This document shows positions 58,065 to 64,000 of a DNA stretch of 64,000 bases, one piece after another; positions within the stretch are counted from its first letter, which is position 1, and each line of letters begins with the position of its first letter. Source of the stretch: Cymodocea nodosa (Eukaryota > Streptophyta > Magnoliopsida > Alismatales > Cymodoceaceae); contig CM072347.1 of assembly GCA_036874045.1 (NCBI GenBank), forward strand, positions 7,380,501 to 7,444,500, given 5' to 3'. The translations under genes and the position numbers were made by a program. The notes beneath the pieces are model-generated. The model worked only from the letters and a program-made list of their open reading frames with translations. It made no database searches and was not told the origin of the DNA.

Positions 58065-58170
58065 ATCTCCCCCTTTTTGATGATGTTAAAACCTAATAAG
58101 TCACATAATTTATATCTCCCCCTTTTTGGCATTAAAAGAAATTAAACAAACTATTTTCTCCCCCTTTAGG
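58065..58170 (-). other. Three polypurine tracts in a row
   Basis: Minus-strand AAAAAGGGGGAGAT at about 58078-58065, AAAAAGGGGGAGAT at about 58127-58114 and AAAGGGGGAGAAA near 58168-58155. Multiple tracts before the 3' LTR are a described Sirevirus trait. Confidence 0.8.
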
Positions 58171-58390
58171 AAGTTATGTTTTATAAATGTAAGGAAGGAT
58201 ATCTTACTAAGTATATATTAATCAAAACAATAGTGTCAAATATTAATAGGATTTATGGATTAAGCATAAACTATTTAATATCATAAACTGTGAAAAATAA
58301 TCACGTAACATTAAAATCAGTAAACAGTTTACATAATGGTTTTGGTTACCAATTACAAAAAGTAAATCATGTAATACATAATTTGTATAA
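58171..58390 (-). other. Non-coding stretch between ORF3 and PPTs
   Basis: AT-rich, no gene; matches 24664-24880 of the other S2 copy. Confidence 0.6.
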
Positions 58391-60992
58391 TCACAAGCCT
58401 CTTTGTCTTCGAAAAATATCAATCAGAGTATCTGAAATTTTCTTTGCAATATCTGTACTAACTCTGTTTATCTGATCAAGTAATGCCTGATCTAAATCAT
58501 TTTGAGAAAATTGTGATGGTTGTTGTAAAAATTTAGTATGTATGTATGTATGTATACCTGTATGTATTTCTCTATGTATACCTTGTTGTATATCTGTACG
58601 TATATCTTGTTGTATATATGTATGTTGCTGTGTTTCTATAAATTCTGTGAATTGTTGCTGTGTTTGCCGATCCTATTGTTGTTGTTGTCTAAGGATAGGT
58701 GTATCTGCCGCTTGGTATTTTTGGAGTTCCTTTCCAGAGAAAGATCTTAACTTTAATCTTTTCTGTGGCCAAGGTGTAATATCTGTTTGACTTGCCACAA
58801 TTCTCAAAATTGTATCACCATAAAATAATTTACTCTGCAAATGTAAAATATGAGAAACAAAAATATCATACCAGTTCACTTGTACATGGTTGATTAATGC
58901 GTATGTAGCATAAAGACAACATCTGCCAACTTCTGCCCCATGACCAAACCTCTGAAATAATGTAGCATGCAATATTTTTGCAATAAAACGTGTTTGGCCA
59001 TTTAAGTCATTTAGTAATGTCAATGGTTTGTTGGCAGTTGGATCTTTGGCTAAACTTGTAATGTCTCATCCCAATCGATAAACCTATTTTCTTTCTGATA
59101 ATTTAACTCCGTCATTTTTCAGACCAAGTACCTGATGAAATAAATCTGGAGTTAAATATATGTCATTTTCTTGTATATTAGAAACAGGAATACCTTCTTC
59201 CACTATTAAGTTTGAGTAAAAACAACTGAGAAGTTCGGGTATAGCAAGATGGTCTGGCTGTTGTAGAAGTAGAGTCAACAAGCCTTGAAATTCAAACAGT
59301 TCACGTATGTGTGCCATCCCTTCAAACTTAACTAGTCTTGAATATAAAATTATAAAAGTTTTATGTCTTAAATTTGTCATAACAGGAATTATTTCTCAAC
59401 CATAATAGTGTATTTTCATCTAAACTCTGTTCAGGATTAGGTATTTTCCTCTCATGATGTTCTGATGTGGGACTTATTTCAATATTATCAACAGCATCTA
59501 TATTGTCAGATCTTTCAGAACTGGTGGAATTTCTATCAAAACTAGTATAAATATCTGAAATATCTGTTATTGTCGTATCAATAATCTGCTGAATTTCTTC
59601 TGTTTGTTCTTTTGGAAACATTTCAGTAGCAACAGTCTTTGTAACAATCTGTATATCAGCAACCTGTATATCTATATGTGATCTATACAACTATCTCTGT
59701 ATGAAAGAATGTTCTATATCTATCTGTGGAATAGAATCATCCTATATTTCTGAAATTTGTATATGTGAGACATTGGTAGTATCATATTCTATTTGTAACT
59801 ATGTATGTTGTTGATTATATACATTTATCAACAAGTATACGATATATTGTAACAAACATAACCATACATATAAAGTGTAGTATAAGCAACTGTACCAAAA
59901 TTCAAAAGTCTCTGTTAGAGATACAGTAAGAGGAAGAATATCTGTACATTCCTCTTCAAATGAAATATCTTCAAAATTCATAGACTCAATGTCTATGTCA
60001 TCAATAATATCATCAAATTTGATATCATCTGTATATATATCAGCAAAATTTCCTACATTCTCACTTTCTGTAGGAAAAGAATGTGTGCTTACAGTAATGT
60101 GTGAAAAACTGTCCATTGTATTAAAAGATACATTATACACTAATGTGACACAATACCTTAGAGTATATGCTTGTAAGCCAATATTTGTCACATCTGCTGG
60201 GATTCTTGACAAAAATGTCTGTCTAGCTTCTACAATGGAGCATAGTTTTCCATTTTTCACTGATTCGTCTTTTTGCTGCAATATTCCTTGTACACCTACA
60301 GTTAGTCCAAAATATTCAATTGTCTTTTTCTTTGTCCGACTATATGTTTGCAGTGTTTCAGGTTGTTCAGGAGGTTCTAAAATTGTCTTAATTTCTCTTG
60401 TTAAAGGCACCTGTTGTCTTGATGGTCCTTCACTATGATGCCTAGGTGGTAATAATGGAATATAGAGTTTTAAGCTCTCCACCTCTGCCATTATGAGTTG
60501 ATAGACTCTTTGTCCTTCACTTCGAAGGCCCATTTTGCTAATGGCAATGTTCTGTTCATCGATATACTATTTAATATCATCTAAAACAGCTGGGGGGAAA
60601 TAATGTTGGGAATACAAGGATTGTAATTCCCTGTTTGCATTTTCGATCATTGCTCCCCACTTCTTTCCATAATAAGTGATAGACTGTACCGATGTCTCTA
60701 GTACATGTCCAGAACTTACAACCGCAGGGTTAGGTTGTAAATTTCTTTTCCATAAATGCAATGCGAAAAGTTTAGTCTGTTTTAGTCTAAACTATGTTTC
60801 AGCATAATTTCGAATAAATTTCCAACAGAAATTTTTCTCATCTTGAACAGTTTTTCTGATTTCGTGTAGTACTTCGTTTGAAAAAGTGTACCTAGAGTAA
60901 ATGTCGTTGATTTCACTTTGGATTTTCTGAAGTTCCAACTCTCTTTTCTGCACTTTAGTCATTCTATCACATCCTCTTCCACGTCTTGACAT
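58391..60992 (-). pseudogene. Sirevirus-like ORF3 of the S2 element, lightly decayed
   Basis: Starts at ATG 60992 (MSRRGRGCDRMTKVQ), about 130 nt after the pol end, and ends at TGA 58393-58391 after FRRQRGL. The N-terminus holds two related modules: YSRYTFSNEVLHEI (about 60900) and YSQHYFPPAVLDDI (about 60590). A Gln-rich acidic linker (IYTDDIKFDDIIDDIDIES) follows. The core has ELFEFQGLLTLLL, CFYSNLIVEEG, LTPDLFHQVLGLKNDG, CLYATYALINHVQVNW and KLFYGDT. The tail has short repeats (IQQDIRTDIQQGIHREIH). About nine stops interrupt it, mostly former Gln/Trp. It shares core and tail with 32565-34829 but is clearly diverged. Confidence 0.85.
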
Positions 60993-61132
60993 TGTTGATT
61001 AATCTTCGCTTTGCACTATAGAACTTAGTGGAAGAAAAGATTGTGAAGCTAGGGTTTTACTAAGGTAGAAACACGAAAGGTTGTTAGTACAATATTCATA
61101 ACTCTTCGAGTTTATAATTTTGAGAATGTATT
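60993..61132 (-). other. pol to ORF3 spacer
   Basis: About 130 nt from the RNase H end to the ORF3 ATG; homologous to 11184-11300. It contains an AACTCGAAGAG repeat and no obvious TATA box. Confidence 0.5.
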
Positions 61133-64000
61133 TTCATCTAAGGGTTTTGTAAATAGATTTGCTAATTGTTCTGTGGTAGGAAGGAAATTTAATACTATTT
61201 TTTCTTTTATAGCATTATCCCTTAGAAAATGATGTCGAACTTCTATATGTTTTGCTCGTGAATGTAAGACAGAATTTTTAGATAAACTAATTGCAAAATT
61301 ACTATCACGGAAAATCTTAGTTGGTTCATAGTCTAAATTAAAATCTTTTAAGGTTTGTCTGATTCACAGGATTTGAGCACAGCAAAGTGCAGCAGCTATA
61401 TATTCAGCTTCAGTTGTAGATAATGCTACACAATTTTGCTTTTTGCTAAACCATGACACTAAGGAATTACCTAACAATTGACAAGTGTCACTGGTGCTTT
61501 TTCTTTCAAACTTACATCCTGTGAAATCAGCATCACTATAACCTACTAAGTTTAAAGAACTGTGTTTAAAGTAAAACAGTTTGAAATTGATGGTTCCTAA
61601 TAGATATTTAAAAATTCGTTTAACAGCAAGTAGGTGTGATTCCTTAGGATTTGATTGATATCTAGCACAAGTACACATACTAAACATAATATCTGGTTGG
61701 CTAGCTGTTAAATAGAGTAATGAACCAATCATACTTCTATATTGTTTTACATCTACAGTTTTTCCAGAGTCATCTTTATCCAACTTTGTGATAGTACTCA
61801 TTGGTGTATTCTTTGTTTTAGTATTGTCTAAACCAAACCTCTTTAATAAATCTTGAGTATATTTTTCTTGTGAAATAAAAGTACCCTAATCTAATTGCTT
61901 AATTTGTAAGCCTAGGAAAAATGATAGTTCACCCATCATACTCATTTCAAATTGATTAGTCATGTCTTTCGAAAAGGACTCAACTAATTTATCATTTGTT
62001 GCTCCAAATATGATGTCATCTACATAGATTTGAACTACTAATATATCTTTTTCGATCTTCTTGAAAAAAAGAGTGTGATCTGCCTTTCCCAAAGAATACC
62101 CTTTTTCCATAAGAAATTTAGATAATCTTTCATACCAAGACCTAGGAGCTTGTTTAAGGCCATATAGTGCCTTCTTAGGATGTTTTGAATCTTCAAAACC
62201 TAGAGGTTGTTTTACATACACTTCTTCTTTTATATATCCATTTAAAAAAGCAGTCTTAACATCTATTTGATATAATTTGAAATCCATATAACAAGCATAA
62301 GCTAACAAAATTCGTATTGATTCTAGTCCAACAACAGGAGCAAATGTTTCATCATAGTCAATTCCTTCCTCTTGCTTGTAACCTTGAGCAACTAATCTAG
62401 CTTTATTTTTAACTATATGTCCATCTTGATCTGCTTTGTTTCTAAATACCCACCTTGTTCCTATTATGGATTGATTTCAGGTGGTGGAACTAGATCCCAT
62501 ACCTCATTTCTTATAAATTGATTTAGCTCATCTTGCATAGCTAAATACCAAAATTCATCTTCTAAGGCATCGTCAATTTTCTTAGGTTCTAGTAAAGAAA
62601 CAAATGAATAAGCACCACAAATGTTGACTACTGATGACCTAGTCCTAACTCCTTGATTAGGATCGCCTATTATCTGATCAATAGGATGAGATGAAGCATA
62701 ACGCCAATTTCTATGTTGTTCCATATTTTCTATAGGTATGACATTATTTTCTTCTAAATTTTCATCATTCAAACTTAGATTTCTTATTCCGTCAGATAAT
62801 CTATCAATTTCTCTGTCAACATCATTTGGTACTATTTCTGGGAGAATTTCTGAATCAAAGTTTTCAGCATGTCTTAAATCCAAATGAGAATTTTCATGAA
62901 ATTTCACATGTAGGGTTTCCTCAATGGTTTTTGTTGATTTACTATAAACTCTATATACTTTACTTCTAATGGAATAACCAACAAAAATCCCTTCATCTGA
63001 TTTGGCTTTAAATTTGTCTCTTCATTCCTTAGTGTTTAAAATAAAACACTTACAGCCAAAGGGTTTTAAATAACTTATTTTGAGAACCCTGCTATACCAT
63101 ATCTCATAAGGAGTTTTATCTAAAATTGGTCTTAGATGTACTCTATTTATAGCATAGCATGCTGTATGAACTGCTTCTGCCTAGAGAAAAAGGGGTAACT
63201 TATTCTCATTTAACATGGTTCTAGACATTTCTTGAAGTGATCTATTTTTACGTTCTACTATCCCATTTTGTGAAGGAGCTCTGGGAAATGAGTACCTATG
63301 ATCTATGCCTAATTCTTCACAAAAGGTCTCCATTTGATCATTATCAAATTCTGTACCATGATCACTCTTAAGTTTTTGAATTTTAACATTTTGCTCATTC
63401 TGAACTTTATTAGAGAATATCTTAAATATTTCAAAAACTTCAGTTTTATTAGCTAGAAAATAGACCCAAGTAAATCTAGAATAGTCATCAACTAGTACAA
63501 AAGCATAATGTTTACCTCCTAGACTGGTTGTTCTAGTAGGTCCAAATAAATCCATATGCACTAGTTCTAATACTCTTTTGCTTGTTATTTCATTTAAGCT
63601 TTTAAAGGATGTTTTATGTAATTTACCTAGTTGACACGCATCACACATAAACTCTTTCGAGTACTTAATACTAGGTAAACCTCTAACTAGATTCTTTTTA
63701 GACAGCTTTTGTAATAATTTTAAGTTTGAGTGTCCTAGCCTTCTATGCCATAAAATGACTTCATCCGATTTTGCAATTAAGCAAGCATTGTCTTTAATAA
63801 TATCAGAAGGAAAATTTAGAATACAAACAGATCTTTTCTTGTATGTAGTGAATAAAATTTCGTTTGTAGACATGTCCATAATTTTACAAGAATCTTTGTC
63901 AAAATTTACTTTGTAAATCTTCATTAAAACAAGAACACTCAATAAATTAAAACCTAAGTTTTCAACTAATAAGACATCATTTATTAAACATTTCTCAGTT
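61133..64000 (-). pseudogene. pol: Sirevirus-like pol of the S2 element, nearly intact, runs off the window
   Basis: On the minus strand from the right edge: LDSG side missing; GAG-pre-integrase HHCC (WHRRLGHSNLKLLQ, FMCDACQLGKLHK); integrase 63700-63181 (ELVHMDLFGP, KSDHGTEFDNDQ, APSQNGIVERKNR) with a TAG at 63181 where Trp is usual; linker (GIFVGYS, TIEETLHVKFHE); RT 62450-61880 with [12 protein letters not shown] and YVDD at 62026-62015; RNase H (LVGYSDADFTGCKFERKSTS, ALSTTEAEYIAAALCCAQIL); end LFTKPLDENTF near 61135. Few stops and one or two frameshifts; a short deletion precedes KKALYGLK. Confidence 0.9.

Noticed and set aside
59799..59920. Hydrophobic stretch (YTLYVWLCLLQYIVYLLINV) as an envelope-type membrane anchor
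   Set aside because: Found in one decayed ORF3 copy only, absent from the intact ORF3, and in a frame ending in several stops. Probably a local frameshift product.
59989..60438. 149-codon plus-strand frame
   Set aside because: Antisense shadow of ORF3 (59799-60533).
1..64000. CRISPR arrays, bacterial operons, tRNA or rRNA genes, host genes
   Set aside because: No spaced identical repeats, no tRNA-like cloverleaf and no conserved single-copy gene seen. Short repeated units are imperfect hairpin repeats in plant LTRs.

Overview
The window is nuclear DNA from a flowering plant. It looks like a heterochromatic nest of LTR retrotransposons, and I found no host gene, tRNA, rRNA or CRISPR array. 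It is AT-rich. Almost every coding frame is interrupted by TAG/TAA/TGA codons that replace Gln, Trp or Arg, the mark of C-to-T decay in methylated repeats. The species cannot be named from this sequence. Plant signatures are Sirevirus-type copia LTRs with an initiator-Met-tRNA primer site, an Athila-type gypsy gag and integrase, and a carried F-box gene.

Layout. 1-3.7 kb: end of an Athila-like element (accessory ORF2), an LTR-like promoter region, then gag. 3.7-8.9 kb: an F-box gene with a long non-coding tail, polypurine tract and 2.2 kb LTR (family L). 8.9-13.7 kb: primer-site leader, a truncated inverted L LTR, a scrap of Sirevirus ORF3, and another inverted L LTR. 13.7-21.6 kb (minus): a second F-box element, split by a complete 5.5 kb TNT1-94-like copia element (16112-21600, target duplication ATGTT). 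21.6-27.3 kb (minus): 3' end of a Sirevirus-like element carrying two solo LTRs. 27.3-38.3 kb (plus): head-to-tail Sirevirus-like pieces with two copies of ORF3, one decayed and one intact (754 codons), ending in an LTR-PPT-LTR junction. 38.3-56.8 kb: Athila-like element (LTR-like region, gag, integrase, ORF2, LTR-like region, gag), split by a 9.5 kb Sirevirus-like copia (42927-52432, target duplication ATGGG) and by a solo L LTR (53540-55498). 56.8-64 kb (minus): 3' LTR, three polypurine tracts, ORF3 and most of pol of another Sirevirus-like element that runs off the window.

Three things stand out. First, one accessory protein family, resembling the 'putative plant transposon protein' domain, sits downstream of pol in both gypsy (Athila-like) and copia (Sirevirus-like) elements, and one copy is intact. 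Second, an F-box gene occupies the corresponding 3' position of another Athila-like family. Third, LTR U3 regions and ORF upstream regions of unrelated families share blocks of sequence and arrays of tiny hairpins built on TAACTCAACGAA or TAACTATCCGAAA. Several joints (ORF-LTR-gag, LTR-PPT-LTR) look like tandem or circular-DNA junctions. All comparisons were made by eye; no alignment or database search was run.
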